DNA from: an uncultured Flavobacteriales bacterium
Lineage (GTDB): Bacteria > Bacteroidota > Bacteroidia > Flavobacteriales > Crocinitomicaceae
Length of the DNA: 53,218 bases
Direction of reading: 5' to 3'
Assembly: GCA_946479985.1 (NCBI GenBank)
Contig: CAMLIF010000015.1
Coordinates: forward strand, 1 to 53,218
Position numbers and translations under genes: made by a program. The notes beneath the pieces were generated by a model that did not search any database, had not been told where the DNA came from, and was given only the letters and a program-made list of their open reading frames with translations. Shown one piece after another: positions 16,715-24,929 of the stretch (the first letter of the stretch is position 1; the number at the start of each line of letters is the position of its first letter).

Positions 16715-17380
16715 GTGAAACGAGAGATTATTGAAACCGGTGACGGATCTAAAACCATTTTCATTCCGGAATGGAATGAGCATTATCATTCGTCGCACGG
16801 CGCACTGCAGGAAGCACAGCATGTTTTTATTTCCAACGGATTAAATCGAAAAACCGAAGATTATCTGACTATCCTTGAAATGGGCTTCGGAACAGGTTTA
16901 AATGCGCTTCTCACCTATTTTTCCAGCGAAAAGCGAAATCAATACGTTCACTATATCGGAGTGGAGGCTTTTCCCCCAACTGAGGAAGAATGGCGCGCAA
17001 TGAATTATACTGATTTTTCTAAAGATGTCGAATCGATTCCGGTATATGAAGCTTTGAACACTTCTCCGTGGAACCAAACAACTTCATTAGAGGAACATTT
17101 CGTTATTGATAAACGAAACACCAAACTCGAGGACCTGGAACTTCAGGATGAATCCATTGATCTGATCTACTTCGATGCATTCGGTCCGCGCGTTCAACCG
17201 GAATTGTGGACACTGGAAATATTTCAAAAACTCTATAAGTCGCTTTCAAAAGGAGGTGTTCTTGTGACCTACTGTGCAAAGGGACAAGTAAAACGCGATT
17301 TGAAATCTGCCGGATTTATTGTTGAGAGTCTCCCCGGACCTCCCGGAAAACGCGAAATGACCAGAGCTTTGAAGAAATAA
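16715..17380 (+). CDS. mnmD: MnmD-like tRNA 5-methylaminomethyl-2-thiouridine methyltransferase
   Basis: MnmD, equivalent to the N-terminal domain of E. coli MnmC, uses S-adenosylmethionine to methylate the nm5 group on U34 of certain tRNAs. The sequence shows KREIIETGDGSKTIFIPEWN and EHYHSSHGALQEAQHVF at the N-terminus, the SAM-binding ILEMGFGTGLNALL, ESIDLIYFDAFGPRVQPELW with the conserved DAF, and GGVLVTYCAKGQVKRDLKSA. The preferred start is the GTG at 16715, giving 221 residues as in stand-alone homologues. An upstream in-frame GTG at 16622 would add 31 residues without family similarity. The FAD-dependent MnmC C-terminal domain is absent, which is normal for the stand-alone enzyme. Confidence 0.85.
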   Translation: MKREIIETGDGSKTIFIPEWNEHYHSSHGALQEAQHVFISNGLNRKTEDYLTILEMGFGTGLNALLTYFSSEKRNQYVHYIGVEAFPPTEEEWRAMNYTDFSKDVESIPVYEALNTSPWNQTTSLEEHFVIDKRNTKLEDLELQDESIDLIYFDAFGPRVQPELWTLEIFQKLYKSLSKGGVLVTYCAKGQVKRDLKSAGFIVESLPGPPGKREMTRALKK

Positions 17381-17427
17381 CCGCGTAGATCATTACAACC
17401 TTTCAACCTGTTTCGTATTTATAAATC

Positions 17428-18417
17428 ATGAAAAGCATAATCACCATTATTCTCATTTCGGCGTTTAGCGGCCTTTTTGTTCGCTGTACATTAGAAAAGC
17501 GACTATATAATCGTGGTTTTCACGTTGAATGGAATAAAAAAATTCATCAGCGCACGGAAAAGTTAACTGCAGAAAAGAAAAAAACAGATCAGATTAAGTT
17601 TACTGCTAAAGCGTACTCTCAAAACGATTCCGTAATTGAGATTCAAGAAAGGATTGTTCCTTCGGAAGACTCCCCGGAACTTGCTTTTAACATTCATAAT
17701 GTTAGTCGAAAAGAAACGGAGAAAGACACTTATTCTTCCTTTGACAAGCAAACGAGAACCAAGCTGTCAAAAAAAGTGGAATCGGATGAAACAAAAGTAC
17801 CTGCAAATAAGAAAGCTCTGATTTTCGCACTCGTTTTCACCTTAGTTATTATTGGATTCATTGTTTTATTAGTCAGTTTAAACCCTGCCATTAGTGCAGA
17901 AATGATCACTTTAGGATTAATCATAGTAATCTTTGGAACAGCAATATTCTTCGACAAAATATTTAATCGAAAGTCAAAACAAGAAGACGCTGCAAAGGAG
18001 AATACAGAAATTGAAGAAGAAAAGCCTATATCATCAGACGATTCACCGAAATTGGCAGATTCGAAAAGAACATTAACAAATAAAAGAAGCAATGCAATTG
18101 TGTTAACTGTAATTAGTCTTCTGGCAATCGGACTCGGAATTTTGGCTTTACTCAGTGCAATGGCATCTGCAGGGATTTCTGGCGGGGTTGGTTTAGGATT
18201 GGTGGCACTGTTTTCAGTTTTATTGGGCTTTCTATTTTTAATGATTTCGGCTGTACTTTGGTCAGACTACCATGATGCAAAAAAAGCCGCGGAAACGAAT
18301 GAAACCGAACCAGAGTTGCCACCTACTCCAAAAGTAAAAGGTCGTGGATGGATTCTTCTTGGAATTCTGATTTTAAGTATTTCCGCTGCAGTTTTTGACT
18401 ATTTCAGAACCAACTAA
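17428..18417 (+). CDS. Membrane lipoprotein of unknown function with two hydrophobic blocks
   Basis: The 329-residue product has a lipobox at LFVRC, followed by TLEKRLYNRGFHVEWNKK. That motif, close to xEKRxYxxGxHVEW, recurs in lipoproteins of Flavobacteriales in my memory, without a known role. A charged low-complexity region leads to predicted membrane helices near residues 130-150 and 155-172 (ALIFALVFTLVIIGFIVLLV, MITLGLIIVIFGTAIFF). A second charged linker and further helices follow (IVLTVISLLAIGLGILALLS, LGLVALFSVLLGFLFLMISA, GWILLGILILSISAAVF). Combining a lipid anchor with several helices is uncommon. No catalytic motif is visible. Confidence 0.7.
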   Translation: MKSIITIILISAFSGLFVRCTLEKRLYNRGFHVEWNKKIHQRTEKLTAEKKKTDQIKFTAKAYSQNDSVIEIQERIVPSEDSPELAFNIHNVSRKETEKDTYSSFDKQTRTKLSKKVESDETKVPANKKALIFALVFTLVIIGFIVLLVSLNPAISAEMITLGLIIVIFGTAIFFDKIFNRKSKQEDAAKENTEIEEEKPISSDDSPKLADSKRTLTNKRSNAIVLTVISLLAIGLGILALLSAMASAGISGGVGLGLVALFSVLLGFLFLMISAVLWSDYHDAKKAAETNETEPELPPTPKVKGRGWILLGILILSISAAVFDYFRTN

Positions 18418-18498
18418 TACATTCATCAAGTACTCAATCTTATTTATTTGTTTAATCAGTTTTCTCACTGTTCGCTGCACAACCCTTATCTTTACCTC

Positions 18499-19569
18499 AT
18501 GCGTTTGTTGTTTCTTATCACTTTTACGTTTTGCGGAAAGACCTGGTCACAAAACGTTTTATTCGCTCAAAAAAATCCTGCTGATACGGGATTGAGTATT
18601 TATTTCGATTGCAATGGCTACATCTATCCACCTCTTGCTATCGACCATAAAGAATTTACCGGAATGAACGGTTCATTAGTAAGCTGGTATTCCACGCATT
18701 GGCAAGAAACCGATTCCCTGATGGAATTGTATCATATTCCAATCAATCGCAGAGGTGCTGAAGCGAGAAAGAGCATTCAGGACTTGAATGACACACTTAT
18801 TAAACGGAAAATTCACTATCTCGACTCGCTTGCAAATGGGAACGGTTTGGAGTTTTACATTCACGGATTCCGGAAATCGTACCTGGAAAAAGGTCAGGAT
18901 GTGACATCTGTTACAGAATTCGGGATGCTCGAAAGATCTTTGGATAGTTCCCGAACACGAAAAAACCTGGTTGTTTGGGTGTATTGGGACGGAATGTATG
19001 ATTGTTGTTTTTCTTCCGATTTCAAAAGAAATAAAGAGCTTTTTGAGATGTATGAAACTGCCGGTCTGAACGCGGATAACGTTTCCGAGTCATTTAAAAA
19101 AATATTGGAAAACAGTACCTCAAAAAACATCAACATTGTAGCTCATAGTTTAGGAACTAAAATAGCTGTTCAGAGTGTCATGAATTGCGAGAAGGACTTT
19201 CATCAATTCAGAGTCTGTCTCATAGAACCTGCGATTTCCGGGGAATTAATTAAAGTCTTTTATGAAGGAACTACACAAATTCCGAATCGAAGCTGGCTAA
19301 TCTCATATAACGAAAACGACTTTGTTTTAAAGAAAAAAGACAACAGGATTGGTGTTTTCGGACCTGGAGCATATAAATACGGGGAAACCACTTTAGGCTG
19401 TAACAAAAAGAAAGATGCTGAGAAACTTCAAAAATGGATGAAAAACAACCAACCACTTGTTCAGTTTGAGCTTGTAAATAAATCTTACATCGGAAAATGT
19501 CATTCACTACGATGCTATACGAAAAATGAAAATTTAACGGAAGTTTCAACTTTTCTGGAAAGCAAATAG
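18499..19569 (+). CDS. Exported alpha/beta-hydrolase-like protein (DUF900-type)
   Basis: From the ATG at 18499 the 356-residue protein begins MRLLFLITFTFCGKTWSQ, a signal peptide. The core shows EFYIHGFRKSY (oxyanion-loop-like HG), LVVWVYWDG, and NINIVAHSLGTKIAVQS, where AHSLG is the GxSxG nucleophile elbow variant. RVCLIEPAISG and SWLISYNENDFVL may hold the acid. This is the layout of DUF900 / lipase-like hydrolases. The final His is not certain; HSLRCY near the C-terminus is a candidate. The substrate is unknown. The in-frame TTG at 18448 adds a stretch without signal character and is rejected. Confidence 0.72.
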   Translation: MRLLFLITFTFCGKTWSQNVLFAQKNPADTGLSIYFDCNGYIYPPLAIDHKEFTGMNGSLVSWYSTHWQETDSLMELYHIPINRRGAEARKSIQDLNDTLIKRKIHYLDSLANGNGLEFYIHGFRKSYLEKGQDVTSVTEFGMLERSLDSSRTRKNLVVWVYWDGMYDCCFSSDFKRNKELFEMYETAGLNADNVSESFKKILENSTSKNINIVAHSLGTKIAVQSVMNCEKDFHQFRVCLIEPAISGELIKVFYEGTTQIPNRSWLISYNENDFVLKKKDNRIGVFGPGAYKYGETTLGCNKKKDAEKLQKWMKNNQPLVQFELVNKSYIGKCHSLRCYTKNENLTEVSTFLESK

Positions 19570-19581
19570 CAACCAAATAGC

Positions 19582-19589
19582 TAACTTCG
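19582..19589 (+). promoter_or_regulatory. Putative -7 box variant TAACTTCG for tpx
   Basis: TAACTTCG differs from TAnnTTTG at one position and ends 18 nt before the tpx start. The same TTCG variant precedes genes at 28498 and 44258. Confidence 0.35.
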
Positions 19590-19607
19590 ATCCCAAATAA
19601 AATAGTC

Positions 19608-20105
19608 ATGGCAACATTAACAATAGGCGGAAATCCGGTAAATACAAATGCCGAATTACCTGCAGTTGGAACAACAGCTCCAAACTTCACTTTGGTGAAA
19701 AACGATCTTTCTGAAGCAAAATCATCTGATTATTCAGGAAAACGTTTAATCTTAAATATTTTCCCAAGTATCGACACATCAACTTGTGCAACTTCGGTGA
19801 GAGAGTTCAATCAACGCGCTTCAGGATTGGAAAACACAACAGTTCTATGTATTTCACACGATCTTCCGTTTGCTCAAAAACGTTTTTGCGGCGCTGAAGG
19901 AATTGACAATGTAGAAACGCTTTCTGATTTCAAAAAAGGAACATTTGGTCAGGATTTCGGATTGGAAATGATTGATGGAAAATTGAACGGTTTACATGCA
20001 AGAGCAATTGTTGTTTTAGACGAAAATCAAAAAGTACTGCATACAGAATTGGTTTCGAATATCAGTGACGAGCCAAATTACGAAGCAGCGATTGCTGTAT
20101 TGTAA
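19608..20105 (+). CDS. tpx: Thiol peroxidase Tpx (atypical 2-Cys peroxiredoxin)
   Basis: Tpx reduces hydrogen and alkyl peroxides at the expense of thioredoxin. The 165-residue protein has the Tpx-specific N-terminal hairpin (LTIGGNPVNTN), the peroxidatic Cys60 in PSIDTSTCATSVREFN, and the resolving Cys94 in FAQKRFCGAEGI, the two cysteines that form the intramolecular disulfide in the family. An additional Cys81 is present (VLCIS). There is no signal peptide, so it is cytoplasmic here. It faces the GH18 gene convergently across a shared palindromic terminator. Confidence 0.95.
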   Translation: MATLTIGGNPVNTNAELPAVGTTAPNFTLVKNDLSEAKSSDYSGKRLILNIFPSIDTSTCATSVREFNQRASGLENTTVLCISHDLPFAQKRFCGAEGIDNVETLSDFKKGTFGQDFGLEMIDGKLNGLHARAIVVLDENQKVLHTELVSNISDEPNYEAAIAVL

Positions 20106-20119
20106 TTTAAAATACCACC

Positions 20120-20147
20120 GTAGGGGAAAGTCGAGACTTTCCCCTAC
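20120..20147. terminator. Bidirectional terminator-like palindrome between tpx and the GH18 gene
   Basis: GTAGGGGAAAGTC at 20120-20132 and GACTTTCCCCTAC at 20135-20147 form a perfect 13-bp inverted repeat with only two bases between. A T run follows on the plus side at 20152-20157. The last base of the palindrome belongs to the TAG stop of the convergent GH18 gene. The GC-rich perfect arms could also be a dispersed REP-type element. Confidence 0.7.
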
Positions 20148-23017
20148 TACATTTTTTCAATGGAATATGTGGAATTTCCAATGACCAAATGATACATTCC
20201 TTTCGACCAATCCTGAATATTTAACCAATTCAACCCGCTTTCGAAATTTCCTGCCTTGATTGTTCTTCCTGCCGCATCAATAACAACAAATGTCTCCGAT
20301 TTAGAAAGTTCAATGGCTATTTTCTCAACTGCCGGATTCGGATAAATCTGAACGTCTTCTGCCCCATTCTCACTTACAGTAAGATCATTGATATAAATAA
20401 ATCCGTCGCTGCTCACAGAATCACACAATCCTGCCCCATTACAAGCATAAACGGTTATGGAATAATGCCCCATATTGATCAGTCCGGGCAAACCAAAAGA
20501 CATGTTGAAACCAGTCACATCGAACAATGGAACAATTACAGTTCCATCATCGTGTCGCACTTCTGCCTGAATAGACGAAGAAATACCTGAGTTCTGATCC
20601 TGGGCAGACAGATTGTAGAAGTTGACATTCAGATTATAGACAATTGTGTCAACATCAGTAGATTCTTCCGTAGGAATTGCTATTTCGGGATTGGTGAAAT
20701 CAACGTGGAAATCGTCGGAATAGAATCCAAGGTTGTTATTTACATCAATTGCGGCGGTCACAATTTTTCCGGCAGGAAAGCCAGGATTAGGGTTACAGTT
20801 GTAGAAATTCCCTCCCGGACCAACAAGCACATTTTCTGTTCCGGTTGTTGCCAATAATACGGCAACGTGCTGCACTCCAAACCAACAATTCCCGCTTCTC
20901 AACGAAACACCCTGACTTTGCGTTAATGGTGTAGGATCTGTCCAGCTTCCAACATAATCATAATCTTCAAACACTTTGATTTCTCCGGTAACAGAAGAAT
21001 AAGCAACAGATATATTGTACATCACTCCCGGTGTAACAGCGAAAGGGAAACTCTCAACCAAAGCAAAAACGTCGTTTGTTACTTCGTAAATCTGAATCAC
21101 ATCCGAATCGGCACGCAGGTAAACGAAATACGAATTTCCTCTGTTTGGTAAAGTCAAATCACTGCACATGAAATGCATTCCTGCTCTTCTGTTCGTTCCG
21201 CTGCCATCAATTGATGCCTGCCAGTCGAACAAGAACTCGGTTTCGCCATTATCCGGACAAGGCAAACTGAAACTGGTGTTTCCATTAGCTTCATCAGTTT
21301 GATAAACTGCACCACCCATAATATTCCATGTTCCGGCGTAATTCACCCAGTTTCCCTGTTCCCAGAAAGCATCGTATGTGTGACCGAATGAACTTGTTCC
21401 CTGATAATGAACAGGACTTTCATTCACAAAACTTGTAGCTGTCCAATATACTTTATCAACCGCTATATTATCTGTAGCATCAATCTGAACTGTAACATCT
21501 TCTGTAATCCAGGCAGGAATTATCGATGCGGAAACTTCTGGATTTTCTGCATCCTGGATACAGGTGTATTTCATTTTCCAGCCGGCAGCCCGTGTTCCGC
21601 TATCAGATTTGAATTTCAAAGTCAAATTCCCGGAAGTAGTTGTAAACGAACCCGGACCAGCAGTTCCATGATAAGCACCAATCAAATTTGCAGAAGAAGA
21701 AGCTCCATCGTACAACCAGAGCGTATCATAATTGGCTTCTGTGTTGAATTCAAGAAACGTAACATCTATTCCTACTGCTCCGGGAGGTGAAATGGTATAT
21801 TCCACCAATTCGTTGTTGTAATAATTTCCTTCCGGACCACCTTCATCATAAAGCGTATCTGAACATGCCCATGAATTACAATTGGTAAGTTTATCATTAA
21901 TCGCATCCCAAAGTTCTGAATAACCATCGTCGTAGCCAAAAGTCCACAAAGCAATTCCTTTTAATCCGCGGCGGTTTACCAGATCATACCGATCACGGAT
22001 TTCGTTTTCTTCTGAGATCCAGCATTGCCGCCAGGTTCCCGCATTCTGAAAAACATAAGCTCGGCTTGATGCACGGGTATTGAGAACAGGATTCGTATAA
22101 AACCCGGTGGAATTTGTCTGCACATAAGCATAAGTACGGCTTGAATTGTTGTTTCCCGTAGTTGCTGAAGGAATCGAATTCGAGGTAGTTTCCCATTCTT
22201 TTCCGTAATATGGCAAGCCAAGAACTAGCTTCGATTTCGGAATTCCGGCATTTAAATAGTAAGAAACACTTCTTGAAAGCGAATAATCATAACCATCCGT
22301 AAATCCGTAAAGCGGATCTGTAGGACCAGCTTGCGAACTTCCCGAATAGTAATAATCGTATCCCATAATCGTATAAAAATCGATGGGAGTGTTCAACGCG
22401 GTTTCATTAAACACATTGTTCCAGTCTACCGCGTAAAGACAAATAGACAATTTGTAATTCGGATTCGCCAAGTGCATGGCAGCTCCCAGATCAGTCATAA
22501 ACGATGTGAGATTTGCCGATTGAGACACCGGAACTCCTTCAAAATCGATATTGATTCCATGTGCACCACGCGTCTGCAATGTAGAAACCAAGTTATTGAT
22601 AAGCGTGGTTCTGGCAGTTGAATTTCCGAAAAACGCAGCATGATCTGAGAAAAGCATCACACACAAATGCACTTGTTTTCCTTTCACCAAAGCGGTATCA
22701 ACAGCATCATTGGTCAGCCAGTTATGGGTAGAAGTTGCGTTTCCGGTAGCATAATCAACTTCATAACCAAAAAAGCAAAAGTCACTAATCAAATCCCAGT
22801 CGTAATTGTCCTCTGCACCGTTCATCCAATACGGATGCCAGCCAAAAACCATTTTATTGAGCTGGCAATCACTTTTTTCAGGATTGATTGGTCGTGGTGA
22901 AACAACCAGCTCCGCTCCTGAATCCGGATGATTGTTTAATTCTGTCTCGTGTAAAGACTGAGCGAAGAGAAAGCTGCAAAAACATGCAAAAAATGCAAAG
23001 AGTATAGTTTGTTTCAT
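20147..23017 (-). CDS. Secreted GH18-family protein with CUB domain and T9SS sorting domain
   Basis: From the ATG at 23015-23017 the protein has 956 residues. A signal peptide ends at FLFAQ. A GH18 barrel runs to about residue 375 (MVFGWHPYWM, HLCVMLFSDH, GAHGINIDFEG, DFYTIMGYDYYYSGSS, KLVLGLPYYGKEW, GIALWTFGYDDG). A CUB-like domain starts near CSDTLYDEGGPEGNYYNNE, followed by a jelly-roll or LamG-like region, Ig-like repeats and a type A sorting domain (VQIYPNPAVEKIAIEL to the end). In the GH18 signature DxxDxDxE the visible form is HxxNxDxE with Asp158 and Glu160, so the proton donor is kept but two acidic positions differ. It may cleave chitin or a related glycan, or only bind it. The in-frame TTG at 23056 is rejected as start. 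Confidence 0.85.
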   Translation of the reverse strand: MKQTILFAFFACFCSFLFAQSLHETELNNHPDSGAELVVSPRPINPEKSDCQLNKMVFGWHPYWMNGAEDNYDWDLISDFCFFGYEVDYATGNATSTHNWLTNDAVDTALVKGKQVHLCVMLFSDHAAFFGNSTARTTLINNLVSTLQTRGAHGINIDFEGVPVSQSANLTSFMTDLGAAMHLANPNYKLSICLYAVDWNNVFNETALNTPIDFYTIMGYDYYYSGSSQAGPTDPLYGFTDGYDYSLSRSVSYYLNAGIPKSKLVLGLPYYGKEWETTSNSIPSATTGNNNSSRTYAYVQTNSTGFYTNPVLNTRASSRAYVFQNAGTWRQCWISEENEIRDRYDLVNRRGLKGIALWTFGYDDGYSELWDAINDKLTNCNSWACSDTLYDEGGPEGNYYNNELVEYTISPPGAVGIDVTFLEFNTEANYDTLWLYDGASSSANLIGAYHGTAGPGSFTTTSGNLTLKFKSDSGTRAAGWKMKYTCIQDAENPEVSASIIPAWITEDVTVQIDATDNIAVDKVYWTATSFVNESPVHYQGTSSFGHTYDAFWEQGNWVNYAGTWNIMGGAVYQTDEANGNTSFSLPCPDNGETEFLFDWQASIDGSGTNRRAGMHFMCSDLTLPNRGNSYFVYLRADSDVIQIYEVTNDVFALVESFPFAVTPGVMYNISVAYSSVTGEIKVFEDYDYVGSWTDPTPLTQSQGVSLRSGNCWFGVQHVAVLLATTGTENVLVGPGGNFYNCNPNPGFPAGKIVTAAIDVNNNLGFYSDDFHVDFTNPEIAIPTEESTDVDTIVYNLNVNFYNLSAQDQNSGISSSIQAEVRHDDGTVIVPLFDVTGFNMSFGLPGLINMGHYSITVYACNGAGLCDSVSSDGFIYINDLTVSENGAEDVQIYPNPAVEKIAIELSKSETFVVIDAAGRTIKAGNFESGLNWLNIQDWSKGMYHLVIGNSTYSIEKM

Positions 23018-23060
23018 AATTCCAGTAGAAGCACGAAAATACAATGTTCGTTTCAAGCTT

Positions 23061-23068
23061 CAAAGATA
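23061..23068 (-). promoter_or_regulatory. Putative -7 box (TATCTTTG) of the GH18 gene
   Basis: CAAAGATA on the plus strand reads TATCTTTG on the minus strand, an exact TAnnTTTG match 43 nt upstream of the chosen ATG at 23017. It fits the choice of that start over the upstream TTG. Confidence 0.45.
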
Positions 23069-23191
23069 TTTTCAACTAAAAACGGCATTGATAATCAGCT
23101 AAATCGTTTTATACGCCGGTTTATTTTTCAACTCGATTAGAATCACTTATTCAATGGAAATGGGAAAGGCAGAATTCGCTATTTTTAAGCA

Positions 23192-23548
23192 ATGGAAATT
23201 GAAGAGCACAACATTGATAAAATCAAAATAGCTGAAGTTATTTCAGACGAACTGGTGATTCGAAGAATTGAGGACGGAGTTGATTTATTGGGAAACCTCT
23301 ACTATTCCGGATTTGACAGAATCATACTTCATAAGGACAACATTACACCCGATTTTTTCGATCTGAAAACCGGAATTGCCGGTGAGATTCTTCAGAAATT
23401 CTCCACTTATCGGGTTCGTTTGGCTATTGTTGGTGATTTCAGCGAAATTACAAGCAAAAGTTTCCAGGATTTCCTGTACGAAAGCAATAATGGAAAACAC
23501 ATTAACTTTTTAGCTACGCTTGATGAGGCTTTAGAAAAATTCAAATAA
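23192..23548 (+). CDS. DUF4180 domain protein
   Basis: This 118-residue cytoplasmic protein matches the DUF4180 pattern: an N-terminal strand region (IKIAEVISDELVIRRIEDGV), DLLGNLYYSGFDRIILHKDNI, DFFDLKTGIAGEILQKFSTY, RVRLAIVGDFSEITSKSFQDF and YESNNGKHINFLATLDEALE. The family has an alpha/beta STAS-like look and often stands beside stress or antibiotic-response regulators, but its biochemical role is unknown. It stands alone here, convergent with ndk. The sequence TATTTTTA 5 nt before the start is a 7-of-8 match to the -7 box and would give an almost leaderless message. Confidence 0.85.
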   Translation: MEIEEHNIDKIKIAEVISDELVIRRIEDGVDLLGNLYYSGFDRIILHKDNITPDFFDLKTGIAGEILQKFSTYRVRLAIVGDFSEITSKSFQDFLYESNNGKHINFLATLDEALEKFK

Positions 23549-23550
23549 TA

Positions 23551-23608
23551 TTCCCGCAAAGTCCGCCGAGGGCACAAAGACATTTTCAAATCAGCTCGTC
23601 TGCGGGAA
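23551..23608. repeat. Extragenic element with 8-bp inverted ends (TTCCCGCA / TGCGGGAA)
   Basis: TTCCCGCA at 23551-23558 and TGCGGGAA at 23601-23608 flank 42 nt containing AAGTCCGCCGAGGGCACAAA. This wording is like the intergenic repeats common in Bacteroidota genomes. It directly follows the DUF4180 stop codon. Only one copy lies in this window, so dispersal is inferred. Confidence 0.4.
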
Positions 23609-23640
23609 ATTACATGAATTAATAAAAAGTATAACAAACA

Positions 23641-23672
23641 AAAAGGGCTTGCTCAGCTGAACAAACCCTTTT
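23641..23672. terminator. Bidirectional terminator between DUF4180 gene and ndk
   Basis: AAAAGGGCTTGCTCAG and CTGAACAAACCCTTTT form a 16-bp stem with two mismatches. The ends are A/T-rich, so U tracts exist in both directions. It lies 18 nt after ndk on the minus strand. Confidence 0.75.
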
Positions 23673-23690
23673 AATATCCTGTGAACCAGA

Positions 23691-24110
23691 TTAAACTAAT
23701 TCAGTAGCAGCGAAATGAAATTCACCTTCAATGATTGCATTTTCATCAGAATCTGAACCGTGAACTGCGTTGCGTCCTTTAGACTCAGCGTAGTATTTAC
23801 GGATAGTTCCTTCAGCAGCTTCAGCCGGATCAGTAGCACCAATCAACGCACGGAAATCAGCAACTGCATTGTCTTTTTCCAAAATTGCAGCCACAATTGG
23901 TCCTGATGTCATGTACTCAACCAATTCTCCGTAGAACGGACGCTCAGCGTGAACTTCGTAGAATTTCTCTGCTTGTTCTCTGCTCAATTGAGTCAATTTC
24001 ATTGCTTTAATCTCAAAACCTGCTTGAATAATCATATCAATGATTTTACCTGTGTGCTTGTTTTCCAAAGCATCTGGCTTCAACATGGTAAATGTTCTGT
24101 TTCCTGACAT
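23691..24110 (-). CDS. ndk: Nucleoside diphosphate kinase
   Basis: Ndk transfers the gamma phosphate from ATP to other nucleoside diphosphates through a phosphohistidine. The 139-residue protein has [17 protein letters not shown] at the N-terminus, the active His117 in [14 protein letters not shown], and [28 protein letters not shown]. Length and motifs are standard. It is a single gene with its own putative -7 box and a shared hairpin terminator. Confidence 0.97.
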   Translation of the reverse strand: MSGNRTFTMLKPDALENKHTGKIIDMIIQAGFEIKAMKLTQLSREQAEKFYEVHAERPFYGELVEYMTSGPIVAAILEKDNAVADFRALIGATDPAEAAEGTIRKYYAESKGRNAVHGSDSDENAIIEGEFHFAATELV

Positions 24111-24142
24111 TGTTCTAACTTTTAATTCCTTTATAACGAGTG

Positions 24143-24150
24143 CAAAAGTA
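24143..24150 (-). promoter_or_regulatory. Putative -7 box (TACTTTTG) of ndk
   Basis: CAAAAGTA on the plus strand reads TACTTTTG on the minus strand, an exact TAnnTTTG match 32 nt upstream of the ndk start. Confidence 0.5.
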
Positions 24151-24220
24151 ATGGTTCTTTTTTGAAATCACTCATTCTAATCAAGAACTTCTTCTAAAGA
24201 AATCACAATTAGCATACTAT

Positions 24221-24260
24221 TTTTAGGTATGTCTAAAATTATTTAATAACTTAGCCTAAA
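24221..24260 (+). promoter_or_regulatory. Putative DtxR/MntR operators over the metal operon promoter
   Basis: TTTTAGGTATGTCTAAAA at 24221-24238 is an 18-bp interrupted dyad with 6-bp arms, and TTAGCCTAAA at 24251-24260 supplies another CCTAAA half-site. These resemble the TTAGG/CCTAA core of DtxR-family boxes. The first site overlaps TATTTTTA at 24218-24225, a 7-of-8 match to the -7 box, so binding would block transcription of the regulator and transporter genes. Confidence 0.5.
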
Positions 24261-24269
24261 TATTTAAGT

Positions 24270-24929
24270 ATGTTGACTAAAAGTGAGGAAAATTATATCA
24301 AGGCGATCTATCAGCTAAGTGAAAATTCAACAGATACGATCAATACAAATTTGCTGGCCGAGCAAATGCAGACAAAACCCAGCTCGGCAACCGATATGCT
24401 GAAAAAACTCTCTGAAAAAGCGCTTGTTCAGTATACAAAATACCAGGGTTGCAGTTTAACACCAACCGGTCGGCAAACGGCCTTAATGATTATTCGCAAG
24501 CATCGTTTATGGGAAACTTTTTTAGTTGAAAAATTGAAATTCGGCTGGGAAGAAGTTCATGAAATTGCTGAACAGTTAGAGCATATTCAAAGTAACAAAC
24601 TAACCGAAAAACTGGATGCTTTCCTGGAATTCCCGAAGTTTGATCCTCACGGTGATCCGATCCCGAACTCTGAGGGAAATCTTCCAACTCAAAAAAGCGT
24701 TTCACTAAGTACCTGCGCGGTAAATGATAAGATCATTATTTCGGGAGTAAAAGACGGCGAGGCCGAATTCCTGACTTATCTTAACGAAATTGGCTGCACA
24801 CTGGGAACAGAGTTGGTTATCCGCAATAAATTCAGTTTCGATGGTTCGTTCCTGGTTGAAATCAACAGCCGCCAAATTCAATTCTCTGCCGTAATCGCAA
24901 AACGAATCACGGTAATCCACGTTCAATAA
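24270..24929 (+). CDS. DtxR/MntR-family metal-dependent repressor
   Basis: The 219-residue protein has the DtxR N-terminal winged helix (SEENYIKAIYQLSE, NTNLLAEQMQTKPSSATDML, KKLSEKALVQYTKYQGCSLT). The metal-binding and dimerisation domain follows (RKHRLWETFLVEKLKFGWEE, VHEIAEQLEHIQSNKLTEKL, FPKFDPHGDPIPN), then a FeoA/SH3-like C-terminal domain. The EVHEIAEQLEH and DPHGDPIP stretches carry the usual Mn/Fe ligands. It is the first gene of a five-gene operon encoding an ABC importer of the manganese/zinc class, and operator-like half-sites overlap its promoter, so autoregulated metal-dependent repression of uptake is likely. Whether it senses Mn or Fe cannot be decided from sequence alone. Confidence 0.9.
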   Translation: MLTKSEENYIKAIYQLSENSTDTINTNLLAEQMQTKPSSATDMLKKLSEKALVQYTKYQGCSLTPTGRQTALMIIRKHRLWETFLVEKLKFGWEEVHEIAEQLEHIQSNKLTEKLDAFLEFPKFDPHGDPIPNSEGNLPTQKSVSLSTCAVNDKIIISGVKDGEAEFLTYLNEIGCTLGTELVIRNKFSFDGSFLVEINSRQIQFSAVIAKRITVIHVQ

